Of a DNA stretch of 64,000 nt, positions 8,090 through 17,312 are shown one piece after another. The notes under the pieces were generated by a model, which was not told where the DNA came from, did not search any database, and was given only the letters and a program-made list of their open reading frames with translations. The stretch lies in the NCBI RefSeq assembly GCF_016862775.1, contig NZ_BONP01000009.1:62001-126000 (forward strand). The letters are read 5' to 3'. Numbering within the stretch: the stretch's first letter is position 1; the number at the start of each line of letters is the position of its first letter. The position numbers were made by a program, and so were the translations under genes. Source of the DNA: Cellulomonas phragmiteti. GTDB lineage: Bacteria > Actinomycetota > Actinomycetes > Actinomycetales > Cellulomonadaceae.

Positions 8090-10302
8090 GCCGCCGCGGG
8101 CCCGGTGCAGCACCGACCGCGTGGGCGGTCGCCCTGCTGCTCGTCGCGTGCCTGCCGCTCGCGGCGTCGTTCACGTCGCCCGTCGTGCTCGCACCGGTCG
8201 CCGCCGCCGTCGTGCTGCCGTTCGTCGTCGTCGTGCTCGCGCGGCGCCTGGCCGTGCCCGCATGGGCCACGGGTGCGGCGGGGGTCACGCTCGTGCTCCT
8301 CGTCGCGACGTCGCTCGCCCGCGCCGACGCCGGCGGCGTCCCCGACGTCGACCAGGCCGCCTGGCGCACCACCGGCGCCGCGCAGGTCCTCGGTCCGCTC
8401 GCGGACGCGGCCGCGCGCCTGCTCACCGCGCCGCGCCCCGCGGCACCCGCGCTCGCGGTGCCGGTCGTGGCGCTCGTCGCCGTCGTCGCGCTCGCCGTCG
8501 CGCTGGCGATGGGACGGCGTGCTCCGGCACGGGTCGCGCCGCTGGTCGGCGCGCTCGTGCTGTACGCGACGGGCCTGCTGCTGACGGCGGGTGCCGCCGA
8601 CCGCGGCCCCGTCGGCGTCGCGCTGGTCGCGCTCGCGGCCGCGGGCTGGTCGCTCCTCGACGGCGACGCCGTGGAGCGGCACCGGCAGGCTCCGCAGCTC
8701 GGGCAGGCGGCGCGCGCCCCGCGCGCACGCTGGCGGGCCGGCGGCGTGGCGGGCCTCGTCGTGGTGGCGCTCGTGGCCGCGGGCGGTGCGGCCGCCGCGG
8801 GTGCGGTGTCGGGTCCGGCCTTCGAGCCGCGCGAGCACGTGACGCCGCCCCGGCTGCCGGCCGACGCCGTGCACCCGCTCGCGGAGCTGTCGCGCTGGCA
8901 GACCGACGGCGACGCGACCGTGCTGCGCGTGAGCGGCACCCACCCCGGCTACCTCACGTGGGTGGCGCTGCCGGACTTCGACGGGGCCGGCTGGTACGCG
9001 GACCTCGACCTGCGCGCGCTGGGCACGGTCGTCGAGCCGTCGCTCGGCCCCGGCCGGGTGCGTGGCGAGGTCGACGTGGAGATCGAGCTGGTCGACCTCG
9101 CGGGCCCGGCGGGCTCGCCCGGCTCCTGGCTGCCCTCCGTGGGTGACGTGGTCGCCACGTCGGCCCCGGGTGCGCTCGTGGACGTCGACGCCGGGGTGCT
9201 CGCGGCACCCCCGACGCCGGACGGCCGCCTGCCCGCCGGCCTGACCTACCGGGTGCGCGGCGCGGTCGACCGGCCGCAGGCGGACGCCGTGGCGCGGGCG
9301 GGCGTGCCCGGCGGCCCCGAGGTGGGGCGGTACCTGCGCCTCGACGGGTTTCCCGGTGACCTGCGCAGCTACGCGCAGGGGGTCGTGGTCGACGCACGCA
9401 CGCGACTGGACCAGGCGACCGTGCTCGCGGACACCGTCCGTGGCGACCGCGAGCTCGCCGTGGACGCGGTGAGCGGGACGTCGTACGCCCGGTTGCGGGA
9501 GTTCCTGTTCGCCGACCGTGCCGCCGGCGGCCAGGTGGGGACCAGTGAGCAGTTCGCGGGCGCGTTCGCCGTGCTGGCCCGCGCGGTCGGCCTGCCGTCA
9601 CGGGTCGTCCTGGGCTTCGCGGTGCCCGGCGGTGCCGCGCAGGACGACGACGTCCCGCGGGACGTGCGCGGCGCGGACGTGCGCGCGTGGGCCGAGGTGT
9701 ACCTCGCGGGCAGCGGGTGGGTGCGGTTCGACCCGGCACCCGACGCGGTGACGGCCGCGGGTGTCGACGAGGGCACCCGCGAGCAGGACGCGGGGACCGA
9801 GGTGCAGGACGAGGTGCCCCTCGACGAGCCCGACGAGGACGTGCCGCCCGCCGACCCGGCCACCGACGAGCCGTCCGAGCCCGCGTCGGCCGTCAGCGGG
9901 GCCACCGTCGCGCTGGCCGTCGGGGCCGTGCTGGGCCTGGCGCTGGTGGCGGTGCTCGCCGCGCTGGCCGCGGCGCGCGCGCTGCGGCGGCGTCGGCTGC
10001 GGAGGGCAGGCGTCCTGGGGGCGTGGCAGCACGCGTCCGACGCGCTGCTGCTGCGCGAGGGACCGGCGGCCCCGGCCGCCACCGCGGACACCCTCGCGTC
10101 GCGCATGGCCGCCCTGAGCGGCGTGCCGGCCGGGTCGCTGGCCACCGCGGCGCAGGCCGTCGCCTTCGGAGGAGCGCCACGCCCGGCGGCCCCGGACGCG
10201 TGGCGCACGGCCGTCGAGGTCGAGCGGGGCCTGCGCGCGGGCGCGCCGCGGCGGCGGCGGCTCACCTGGTGGGCGGATCCGGCACCCCTGCGTCGCCGCT
10301 GA
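8086..10302 (+). CDS. TgpA-like membrane protein with a degenerate transglutaminase domain
   Basis: A 738-residue protein: several N-terminal membrane helices, a periplasmic or extracellular transglutaminase-like domain (about 390-560), an acidic linker, one more membrane helix (about 605-630) and a cytoplasmic tail. The family's catalytic Cys motif normally reads G-x-C-E-Q-F; here it is GTSEQF, with Ser at 487. The normal His (in H-A-W-x-E-V) is Arg533 in VRAWAEV. The Asp is kept (D549 in FDPAP). So two of the three catalytic residues are replaced and the enzyme is probably inactive, perhaps acting as a scaffold. It starts at a GTG within the DUF58 stop codon. The last gene of this operon, it converges on the kinase gene. 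Confidence 0.85.
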   Translation: MSRRGPGAAPTAWAVALLLVACLPLAASFTSPVVLAPVAAAVVLPFVVVVLARRLAVPAWATGAAGVTLVLLVATSLARADAGGVPDVDQAAWRTTGAAQVLGPLADAAARLLTAPRPAAPALAVPVVALVAVVALAVALAMGRRAPARVAPLVGALVLYATGLLLTAGAADRGPVGVALVALAAAGWSLLDGDAVERHRQAPQLGQAARAPRARWRAGGVAGLVVVALVAAGGAAAAGAVSGPAFEPREHVTPPRLPADAVHPLAELSRWQTDGDATVLRVSGTHPGYLTWVALPDFDGAGWYADLDLRALGTVVEPSLGPGRVRGEVDVEIELVDLAGPAGSPGSWLPSVGDVVATSAPGALVDVDAGVLAAPPTPDGRLPAGLTYRVRGAVDRPQADAVARAGVPGGPEVGRYLRLDGFPGDLRSYAQGVVVDARTRLDQATVLADTVRGDRELAVDAVSGTSYARLREFLFADRAAGGQVGTSEQFAGAFAVLARAVGLPSRVVLGFAVPGGAAQDDDVPRDVRGADVRAWAEVYLAGSGWVRFDPAPDAVTAAGVDEGTREQDAGTEVQDEVPLDEPDEDVPPADPATDEPSEPASAVSGATVALAVGAVLGLALVAVLAALAAARALRRRRLRRAGVLGAWQHASDALLLREGPAAPAATADTLASRMAALSGVPAGSLATAAQAVAFGGAPRPAAPDAWRTAVEVERGLRAGAPRRRRLTWWADPAPLRRR

Positions 10303-10308
10303 CGGCGC

Positions 10309-12000
10309 TCAGCGCTGGACGCAGCTCTCCTCGGACAGGCCGCGCCGGTCGGGGTCGTCGACGTCGATCGCGAGCACCCGGACGCACACGCGCGGTGCTG
10401 CGGGGTCCACGCCCTCGAGCGTGAGCTCCGTGACGCCCGCGCCGGCCTGCAGGAGCGCGGCCCGTGCCGGGTCGGCCGGGTAGGGGTCGACCACGACGAA
10501 GGTCGCGGTGCCCCCGCTGGGGTCGGTCCAGCTCACCTGCAGGCTGGTGCCGCGGTCGACCGTCACGACGTCGGTCGGGGTGATCGTCGGGTCGGACACC
10601 TCGGCCTGCACGGGGCCGGTCGGCTCGGGCAGCGGGCCCTCGTGCTCCGGCACGACGACCACCGTGGGATCGGGCGTCGGCGCCGCGGTGGGCTCCGCGA
10701 CCCGCGCCGCCGGGCCCCACAGCGTGACGGCGACGCCCACGGCGCTGCCGATGAGGACGGCGCCGCCCATGAACGCCGCCACCGGCACCCACGCGGGGCG
10801 TCGGCCGCGTGCGGGAGGGTCGGCCGGGTCGTCGTCGGGTTCGCCCGGCGCGGGGAGCGCGGCCGGGTGCAGGCCGGTGACCTCGTCGTCGACGGGTGCC
10901 GGCGACGGCGCGTCCAGCAGGAGCGAGAGCGCCGACGGGGCGAGGGCGTGGTCGTCCTCGGGCTGCACGGGCGGCAGCTCGACGCGCGGCAGCGCCGCGG
11001 ATGGAGCTGCGGACGGTGCCGCGGGTGCGGCCTCGGACGCGGCCGACGCGACGCCCGCCGCGACCACCGGCGTGCCCCGCACCGGCGTGTCCGGGGCGGG
11101 GTCGGGCGCGGGGGCCTCGGGGGACCACGAGCGGGTCTCGGTGGGCAGCGCGAGCAGGCCGGCGTGCACGTCCTCGGCGGTCGCGTACCGGTCCGCGCGC
11201 GCCGGGGCCAGGCAGCGGTCGACGAGCGTGAGCAGGGCCTCGGGCACGTCCGTGCGACGCACGTGGCGCCGCTCACCGGTGCGGACCCGGCGCAGGTACC
11301 CCAGCGCCGTGTCGTCGGCCGGGTCCGGGGCGGCGAAGGGGGCGCGTCCGTCGAGCAGGGTGAACAGCGTCGACCCCAGGGACCAGACGTCGTCGGTCAC
11401 GTCGGGCTCCAGCCCGTCGAGCACCTGCGGGGACGCGTGCCGGTAGCTGAACCGCTCGAGGGAGGCCGTGTGCCCGGCGTCGGCCATGCGCGCGATGCCG
11501 AAGTCGGTCAGCACGTACGACGTGGGCAGCAGCAGGACGTTCTGGGGCTTGACGTCGCGGTGCAGGACGCCGTGCGCGTGCGCGAACCGCAGCGCGTCGG
11601 CGACGGCCGTGCCCGCCGCGACGACCTCGGCGACCGGCAGCGGACCGTGGCTGCGCAGCCGGTCGTGCAGCGACCCGAGGTCGTGGAAGTCCATGACGAG
11701 GCACGGGTGTCCCTGGGCCGTGGTGGCCGTGTCGAGGACCGACACGACGTGCGGGTGCTGGCGCCCGAGGCGCACCGTGATCTCCAGCTCGCGCGCGAAC
11801 CGGGCGGTCGTCGCCGGGTCGGTCTCGAGGAGCACCTTGATCGCGACGTCGCGGTGCAGCGCCGCCTGCCGGGCCCGGTACACCACCGAGTCCCCGCCGC
11901 GCGCGACCTCGCGCACGTCCGTGTAGCCGGGCAGGCCGAGGTCGACCTCGGGCCGGGTCGTCCGCGCCGGTGCGGGCGCCCACAGCTCGTCGTCGTCCAT
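10309..12000 (-). CDS. Membrane Ser/Thr protein kinase (PASTA-less, FN3-like exterior)
   Basis: A 563-residue Hanks-type kinase. Visible landmarks: a modified glycine loop (RGGDSVVYRA, about 34-43), ATP-binding Lys55 in VAIK, HRD at 147-149 with KPQN, and DFG at 166-168. A disordered Ala/Pro-rich linker (about 290-400) leads to one membrane helix (404-428). The extracytoplasmic tail of about 135 residues resembles a single fibronectin-III-like domain, not PASTA repeats. The ATG at 12000 is followed directly by the kinase fold. It lies 52 bases downstream of the WXG-like gene on the same strand and converges on the EccC/MoxR operon, so regulation of that secretion locus is a reasonable inference. 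Confidence 0.92.
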   Translation of the reverse strand: MDDDELWAPAPARTTRPEVDLGLPGYTDVREVARGGDSVVYRARQAALHRDVAIKVLLETDPATTARFARELEITVRLGRQHPHVVSVLDTATTAQGHPCLVMDFHDLGSLHDRLRSHGPLPVAEVVAAGTAVADALRFAHAHGVLHRDVKPQNVLLLPTSYVLTDFGIARMADAGHTASLERFSYRHASPQVLDGLEPDVTDDVWSLGSTLFTLLDGRAPFAAPDPADDTALGYLRRVRTGERRHVRRTDVPEALLTLVDRCLAPARADRYATAEDVHAGLLALPTETRSWSPEAPAPDPAPDTPVRGTPVVAAGVASAASEAAPAAPSAAPSAALPRVELPPVQPEDDHALAPSALSLLLDAPSPAPVDDEVTGLHPAALPAPGEPDDDPADPPARGRRPAWVPVAAFMGGAVLIGSAVGVAVTLWGPAARVAEPTAAPTPDPTVVVVPEHEGPLPEPTGPVQAEVSDPTITPTDVVTVDRGTSLQVSWTDPSGGTATFVVVDPYPADPARAALLQAGAGVTELTLEGVDPAAPRVCVRVLAIDVDDPDRRGLSEESCVQR

Positions 12001-12052
12001 CGCTCCTCGGTCCCACCCCTCGTCGGACGCGTCCGGCGTCCCCGGCCCGAGA

Positions 12053-12994
12053 CTAGCGGCGCGGGTCCAGCGTGCCGTCGCCCGGTCCGGTGAGCGCGCG
12101 CCACAGCGACTGCGCCTGGATCCCGACCTCCTCGCCGGCGGTGACCAGCAGGGCACCCGGGGTGTTGAGCACGCCGGCGGCTCCGCCGAGCTCGAACGCC
12201 GGCTGCATGCGCTCGGTGAACCGTGCGTGGAAGTCGGTGCCCTGCATGGCCTCGTTGATCTCGGTGCCCGCCCAGGTGCCCGCGCTCCACGAGACGCCCA
12301 GGGCGGCGCTGCCCAGCCCCAGGCCGGGCACGAACCCCCCGGCCCCGAGCACCGCGGAGACGCCGTTGTCGACCATGCCGTGCAGGTCGCCCTCACCGTA
12401 GGCGCGGTAGGCGCCGTACGCGTCCGACACGACGCCGACCGCCGCCGCTCCCTGCAGCACGCCTCCCACGGCAGGCCCGATCTGGGCGTCCTGCATGATG
12501 CCGAACGCCTGGTCCAGCACGCGGTACGGCGTCGCGGTGGTGATGTTGCCCCACCTCGCGGCCGCGGCCGCCACCGCGCCGACGTCCGTGACGGTGGTGA
12601 CGTGGCCCAGGTGTCCCAGCGCCTGGCCGACGACGTCGTGCGCACGGTCGATCGCCGCGCGCAGCCCGTCCGTCGACGACGCGGTGCCGCTCACCGGGCC
12701 CGGGGCGGCGCCCGCACCCGTCCCCGCGGCGCTCGCGGCCTCCTGACCGTCCGCCTCGTCGAGCAGCCGCAGCGCGGCCTCCTGCATGCGCTGGGCGCAG
12801 ACCAGCAGCACCCGTGCGTGCAGGGTCGCCCACTCGTCGCGGGCCCGCACGGCGTCCTGGCCGTGCCACCGCAGGGTCTCGAGCGCCTCACCGGTGCGCC
12901 GGGCGCACGCGGTGAGCTCGCCCGCGGCCTCGTGCAGCGCGGCGGCCTGCCGGCGCAGGGCGGTGGTGTCGGCGCCGTGCAACGCGTCGGTCAT
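12053..12994 (-). CDS. WXG100-like N-terminal domain protein, putative type VII substrate
   Basis: A 313-residue protein. The first about 100 residues are predicted helical, rich in Ala, Arg and Glu, with W-H-G at 43-45 between two helices, which resembles the WXG turn of type VII secretion substrates. The C-terminal half (about 165-313) is rich in Gly, Ala and Val and has no fold I recognise. No signal peptide is seen, as expected for WXG proteins. The ATG at 12994 has a GAGGGG ribosome site six bases upstream; longer reading through the region above it lacks such support. It heads a two-gene unit with the kinase. Assignment rests on the WHG turn and context, not a strong sequence match. Confidence 0.6.
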   Translation of the reverse strand: MTDALHGADTTALRRQAAALHEAAGELTACARRTGEALETLRWHGQDAVRARDEWATLHARVLLVCAQRMQEAALRLLDEADGQEAASAAGTGAGAAPGPVSGTASSTDGLRAAIDRAHDVVGQALGHLGHVTTVTDVGAVAAAAARWGNITTATPYRVLDQAFGIMQDAQIGPAVGGVLQGAAAVGVVSDAYGAYRAYGEGDLHGMVDNGVSAVLGAGGFVPGLGLGSAALGVSWSAGTWAGTEINEAMQGTDFHARFTERMQPAFELGGAAGVLNTPGALLVTAGEEVGIQAQSLWRALTGPGDGTLDPRR

Positions 12995-13026
12995 GGTGGC
13001 CCCTCGTGCGTGGTGCTCGTCGTGGT

Positions 13027-13044
13027 GGGTGTCGGGTGACACCC
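13027..13044. repeat. Inverted repeat upstream of the WXG-like gene
   Basis: Seven-base arms GGGTGTC and GACACCC separated by GGGT, 33 bases upstream of the WXG-like start codon. It could be an operator or an mRNA hairpin for the WXG/kinase unit. The rest of the 201-base divergent gap shows nothing clear beyond the ribosome site of the glucosidase gene. Confidence 0.4.
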
Positions 13045-13195
13045 CGAGCGTGACCGAGGAGCGTCGGGCGCGTCGAGGGCGGGCGGGGTGGAAGGTTCCG
13101 GCGCGTCGGGGGTGCGACGCGCGGGGCGCCCGACGTGCGACGTCCCGGCGCGCGTGCGAGCGTCGGACGGTCCCCGAGGAAAGGACCTGCTCCCC

Positions 13196-14926
13196 ATGAC
13201 GTTCACCGTCGACGACGCCCCCTGGTGGACCGGCGCCGTGGTCTACCAGATCTACCCGCGGTCCTTCCAGGACTCCGACGGCGACGGCGTCGGCGACCTG
13301 CGCGGGGTCCTGCAGCGCGTGGACCACCTCGCCGAGCTCGGCGTGGACGTCGTGTGGTTCTCCCCGGTGTACCGCAGCCCGCAGGACGACAACGGGTACG
13401 ACATCTCCGACTACCAGGACGTCGACCCGCTGTTCGGCACCCTGGAGGACCTCGACGAGGTCGTGGCCGCGCTGCACGAGCGCGGCATCAAGGTGGTCAT
13501 GGACCTCGTCGTCAACCACACGAGCGACGAGCACCCGTGGTTCGTGGAGTCACGGTCGTCCGTGGACTCCCCGAAGCGCGACTGGTACTGGTGGCGGCCG
13601 GCGCGCGCGGGCATGACGGCCGGTGCGCCGGGCGCCGAGCCGACCAACTGGGCGTCGTTCTTCTCCGGCCCCGCCTGGCAGCTCGACGAGGCCACCGGCG
13701 AGTACTACCTGCACCTGTTCAGCCGCAAGCAGCCGGACCTCAACTGGGAGAACCCGCAGGTCCGGCAGGCCGTCTACGCGATGATGCGCTGGTGGCTCGA
13801 CCGGGGGGTCGACGGGTTCCGCATGGACGTCATCAACCTGATCTCCAAGGTCGTCGACGACGACGGGCACCTCGTCGACGGTCCGGTGACCAGCGGCGCG
13901 CTGGGCGACGGGTCGGGGCAGTACGTCAACGGCCCGCGGCTGCACGAGTTCCTCCAGGAGATGCACCACGAGGTCTTCGACGGGCGCCGTGACGGCCTGC
14001 TGCTGGTGGGGGAGACCCCGGGGGCGACGGTGGACGACGCGGTGCTGTTCACCGACCCGGGGCGCCGGGAGCTCGACATGGTGTTCACCTTCGAGCACGT
14101 CGGCCTCGACCACGGGCCGGGCGGCAAGTACGACCCGGTGCCGCTCGACCTGCGGGACCTCAAGGCCGTGCTCGGTCGCTGGCAGGCCGGCCTCGCCGGC
14201 ACGGGCTGGAACTCCCTCTACTGGGACAACCACGACCAGCCGCGCATCGTGTCGCGGTTCGGCGACGACGGCGAGCACCGCCGCGAGTCCGCCACGATGC
14301 TCGCGACCGTCCTGCACCTGCACCGCGGCACGCCGTACGTCTACCAGGGCGAGGAGCTCGGGATGACGAACGCGCACTTCACCTCGTTCGACGACTACCG
14401 CGACATCGAGGCTCTGCGGTACGCCGAGGAGGCGCGCGCCCTGGGCCACGTCGACGACGACCGCATCCTGGCCGGGCTGGCGGCCATGAGCCGCGACAAC
14501 GCGCGCACCCCGGTGCAGTGGGACGCCTCACCGCACGCCGGGTTCACCGCGGGCGAGCCGTGGCTGCCGGTGAACCCGAACCACCGGGACGTCAACGCCG
14601 AGGCGGAGCGCGCCGACCCCGCCTCGGTCTTCCACCACTACCGCCGGCTGATCGAGCTGCGGCACGAGGACGCGACCGTGCGGCTCGGTGACTTCACGAT
14701 GCTGCTGGCGGACCACCCGCACGTGTACGCGTTCACGCGCGAGCTCGCGGGCGACGCGCTCCTCGTCCTGGGCAACTTCACGGCGGAGCGCCAGGAGGTC
14801 GACGTCGACCCGTCGTGGGACGGCGCGGACGTCGTGCTGGGCAACCTGCCGGAGCCGGCGGTGCCGGCGGCCGGTCGTGTCCGGCTCGCGGGCTGGGAGG
14901 CCGTGGTGCTGCGACGCACGGCATAG
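13196..14926 (+). CDS. GH13 alpha-glucosidase (oligo-1,6-glucosidase type)
   Basis: A 576-residue cytoplasmic glycoside hydrolase with no signal peptide. It starts like the GH13 family (WWTGAVVYQIYPRSF) and contains region I (DLVVNHTS), the nucleophile Asp211 in GFRMDV, the acid/base Glu273 in VGET, and the transition-state Asp347 in NHDQPR. The QPDLNWENP segment is typical of oligo-1,6-glucosidase, trehalose-6-phosphate hydrolase and alpha-glucosidase subfamilies, which act on short alpha-linked glucose oligomers. The ATG at 13196 has an AGGAAAGGA ribosome site. No sugar transporter or regulator is adjacent, so the exact substrate is open. Confidence 0.92.
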   Translation: MTFTVDDAPWWTGAVVYQIYPRSFQDSDGDGVGDLRGVLQRVDHLAELGVDVVWFSPVYRSPQDDNGYDISDYQDVDPLFGTLEDLDEVVAALHERGIKVVMDLVVNHTSDEHPWFVESRSSVDSPKRDWYWWRPARAGMTAGAPGAEPTNWASFFSGPAWQLDEATGEYYLHLFSRKQPDLNWENPQVRQAVYAMMRWWLDRGVDGFRMDVINLISKVVDDDGHLVDGPVTSGALGDGSGQYVNGPRLHEFLQEMHHEVFDGRRDGLLLVGETPGATVDDAVLFTDPGRRELDMVFTFEHVGLDHGPGGKYDPVPLDLRDLKAVLGRWQAGLAGTGWNSLYWDNHDQPRIVSRFGDDGEHRRESATMLATVLHLHRGTPYVYQGEELGMTNAHFTSFDDYRDIEALRYAEEARALGHVDDDRILAGLAAMSRDNARTPVQWDASPHAGFTAGEPWLPVNPNHRDVNAEAERADPASVFHHYRRLIELRHEDATVRLGDFTMLLADHPHVYAFTRELAGDALLVLGNFTAERQEVDVDPSWDGADVVLGNLPEPAVPAAGRVRLAGWEAVVLRRTA

Positions 14927-14933
14927 TGCCCGC

Positions 14934-15515
14934 ATGGGCAAGGTCCACGAGCACATCGACGAGCGCATGCGCACCTGGTTGCTGGCGCAGCACGTGTTCT
15001 TCGTCGCGACAGCGCCGACCGGTCCCGACGGGCACGTGAACGTCTCGCCCAAGGGTGTCGGCGGCACGTTCGCGGTCCTCGACGAGCACACGGTCGCGTA
15101 CGTGGACCTCACGGCCTCGGGCTCGGAGACCATCGCCCACCTGCGCCAGAACGGCCGCATCACCCTGATGTTCTGCGCGTTCGACGGACCGCCCGACATC
15201 GTGCGCCTGCACGGCCGCGGGCGGTTCGTCACGCTGTACGACGACGGGTTCGAGGACCTGCTCACGCGCTTCGACGGCGGCGTGGACGAGGCGCGCGGCG
15301 CCCGCGCCGTCGTGGTGGTCGACGTCCAGCGCGTCTCGAGCTCGTGCGGGTACGGCGTCCCGCTCATGGAGCACCGGGGTGAGCGGGACCTGCTGCCGGC
15401 GTTCATGGCCCGCAAGGGCCCCGACGGCCGCGCCGCGTACCGACGGATGAAGAACCGCACGAGCATCGACGGGCTCCCCGGCTTCGACATGGACCCCGCG
15501 CCCCCGCAGGGGTGA
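14934..15515 (+). CDS. Pyridoxamine 5'-phosphate oxidase-family flavin-fold protein
   Basis: A 193-residue single-domain protein with the split-barrel opening of this family (FFVATAPTGPDGHVNVSPKG at about 22-41). Such proteins bind FMN, F420 or haem; this one lacks features that would identify it as PdxH itself, and a PdxH-like gene lies at 50824. The ATG at 14934 has no Shine-Dalgarno sequence but sits six bases after CATAGT, which would fit a leaderless transcript overlapping the glucosidase stop. Substrate unknown. Confidence 0.85.
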   Translation: MGKVHEHIDERMRTWLLAQHVFFVATAPTGPDGHVNVSPKGVGGTFAVLDEHTVAYVDLTASGSETIAHLRQNGRITLMFCAFDGPPDIVRLHGRGRFVTLYDDGFEDLLTRFDGGVDEARGARAVVVVDVQRVSSSCGYGVPLMEHRGERDLLPAFMARKGPDGRAAYRRMKNRTSIDGLPGFDMDPAPPQG

Positions 15516-15536
15516 CGCGGCGACGTCGGCGGGAGG

Positions 15537-16187
15537 TCAGTCGCGCTCGACGTCGACGACGACGCGCACCGGGTCGGCCAGCACGAGGACCCGGAAGCCG
15601 CGCGGCCCGTCGTCGACGCCGATGAAGGACTGGCTCATGCCCTCGAACGTCAGCGGACGCACGACGTGCTCGACGTCGCCGCCGTCGGGGCGCAGGTCCT
15701 GGGAGAACTCCTGCGGGCCGCCCTCCATCGGGTAGGTCGTGCCGATGAGGACGACCTGCAGGATCGCGTCGCCGTCGACCGGGCGCACCGCACCGCTCGG
15801 GTCCTCGACCGCCTGGTCGACGTAGCCCACGCGGTAGCCGGGCGTGCCCTCGCCGCCCGTGAGCTCGTAGACGACGCGGTCGTACCCGTCGTGCTCACCG
15901 GTGCGCACGTCGGTCACGACGTAGAACAGGCCGTCGCCCTCGGAGGTCGGCTCGGTGCCCGGTGCGCTGAAGGCACCGAGGTCGTCGGTGGGCTCGGCCG
16001 CCGCCGGCGCCGTGGGTGACGGCGAGTCCGCGGCCGTCGGGGTGGGCGACGCGGTCGCGGTCGGCGCGGGGGTGGGCGTCGTCGCCGACTCCTGCGGGGC
16101 ACCGCCGGCGCCGCCGCACGCGGCGAGGAGGAGCGCGAGCACCACTCCCGTGGTCGTCGTGCGCGCCCTGCGTGCCGTCGTGCCCAC
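15537..16187 (-). CDS. AMIN-like domain lipoprotein
   Basis: A 216-residue secreted lipoprotein. The signal peptide ends in a lipobox (LLAAC, lipidated Cys at 24), followed by a Thr/Pro/Ser-rich linker (about 30-70) and a compact domain beginning DGYDRVVYEL, which resembles the AMIN-like domains common in actinobacterial lipoproteins. AMIN domains bind cell-wall polymers in other bacteria; for this variant the role is not known. It starts at GTG 16187, chosen because it places the signal peptide at the N-terminus. It lies 80 bases downstream of the FAD oxidoreductase and could be on the same transcript. Confidence 0.75.
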   Translation of the reverse strand: MGTTARRARTTTTGVVLALLLAACGGAGGAPQESATTPTPAPTATASPTPTAADSPSPTAPAAAEPTDDLGAFSAPGTEPTSEGDGLFYVVTDVRTGEHDGYDRVVYELTGGEGTPGYRVGYVDQAVEDPSGAVRPVDGDAILQVVLIGTTYPMEGGPQEFSQDLRPDGGDVEHVVRPLTFEGMSQSFIGVDDGPRGFRVLVLADPVRVVVDVERD

Positions 16188-16267
16188 GGTCCACCGTCCT
16201 CGTCGTCGTCGCGGTGCGTCCTCCCCACCGTACGGCGCGCACCCCCTGCCGGCCCTGCGGCCCGGGC

Positions 16268-17302
16268 TCACCCGGCGAGTCGCTCGACCGCGGCCGCGAA
16301 CAGGGCGGGGGACCGACGAGCCACGGGGACCAGCGCCGGCCGCAGCGGGGAGCCCGCCCACGCCACGAGGGCCGACGTGAGGAGGCGGTAGTCGCGGGTC
16401 GCGGCCCACCACGCGCGCTCGTAGGCCGCCGGGTCGTCGAGCGTGGCGACGGCGGCCACGGCCTGGGCGAGGCCGACGCGCAGGCCCTCGCCGGTGAGGG
16501 CGTCGACGTACCCCGAGGCGTCGCCGACGAGCCGGACCGGCCCGAGCGCACGCCGCGTGCTGACCTGGCGCAGCGGGCCCGCCCCCCGGACGGGACCTGC
16601 GGTCGTGCCCTCGAGCCGGGCGGCGAGCTCGGGGAGCGCCGCGAGCGCGTCGTCCAGCGTGACCCCCCGGGGTCCGAGCAGCGCGATGCCGACGAGGTCG
16701 GGCGCGACGGGTGTCACGTAGACCTCCGCGACGGGTGACCAGTGGACCTCGACGAGGTCGGTCCACGGGGCCAGCGCGTGGTGCCGGCGCAGGCCGTAGC
16801 GGCGCCGGTCGGGCCCGCGGCGCGCACGCACGGGAGAGGGTCGGTCGAGCCCCAGGACGCGTCGGACCGTCGAGTGCAGCCCGTCGCACGCGAGCAGGTG
16901 ACGCGCGGTGATGCCGGCGACCTCGACGCCGGTCGGCGTCCTGCGCACGTCGTCGGCGCGCCCCGCGACCGTGACCGCGCCCAGGGCGGCGGCCCGCTCC
17001 CGCAGCGCGTCGTGCAGGACGGTCCGGCGCACGCCGCGCCCGGGTGCGCCGCGGAAGCGGTGGTCGACGTACCCGCCGGGGGAGCGGTAGCTGATGCCGG
17101 TGATCGGCTGCCCGACGGGGTCGACGTCCCACCCGCGCAGCAGCCGCAGCGCCCCGGGCATGAGGCCCTCGCCGCACGCCTTGTCGATCGTCCCGGCCCG
17201 CGGCTCGAGGACCACGACCTCGTGACCGCGCCGCCGCGCCTCGATCGCGGCGGCGAGCCCCACGGGCCCGCCCCCGACGACCAGCACGTCGGTGTCCGGC
17301 AC
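16268..17302 (-). CDS. FAD-dependent monooxygenase/oxidoreductase of the type III PKS operon
   Basis: A 344-residue flavoprotein. It opens with a Rossmann GxGxxG motif (VVGGGPVGLAAA, Gly10-Gly15), has the DG motif (CDGLHSTVRR) and ends with the second FAD motif VGDASGYVDALTGEG. The layout matches aromatic hydroxylases and geranylgeranyl-reductase-like proteins. It starts at a GTG ten bases after the methyltransferase stop. In Streptomyces griseus the srsABC operon pairs a type III PKS, a methyltransferase and a flavoprotein hydroxylase that turns alkylresorcinols into quinones; this gene occupies the srsC position. Role by analogy, not proven. Confidence 0.8.
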   Translation of the reverse strand: MPDTDVLVVGGGPVGLAAAIEARRRGHEVVVLEPRAGTIDKACGEGLMPGALRLLRGWDVDPVGQPITGISYRSPGGYVDHRFRGAPGRGVRRTVLHDALRERAAALGAVTVAGRADDVRRTPTGVEVAGITARHLLACDGLHSTVRRVLGLDRPSPVRARRGPDRRRYGLRRHHALAPWTDLVEVHWSPVAEVYVTPVAPDLVGIALLGPRGVTLDDALAALPELAARLEGTTAGPVRGAGPLRQVSTRRALGPVRLVGDASGYVDALTGEGLRVGLAQAVAAVATLDDPAAYERAWWAATRDYRLLTSALVAWAGSPLRPALVPVARRSPALFAAAVERLAG

Positions 17303-17312
17303 GGCGCGCGGC

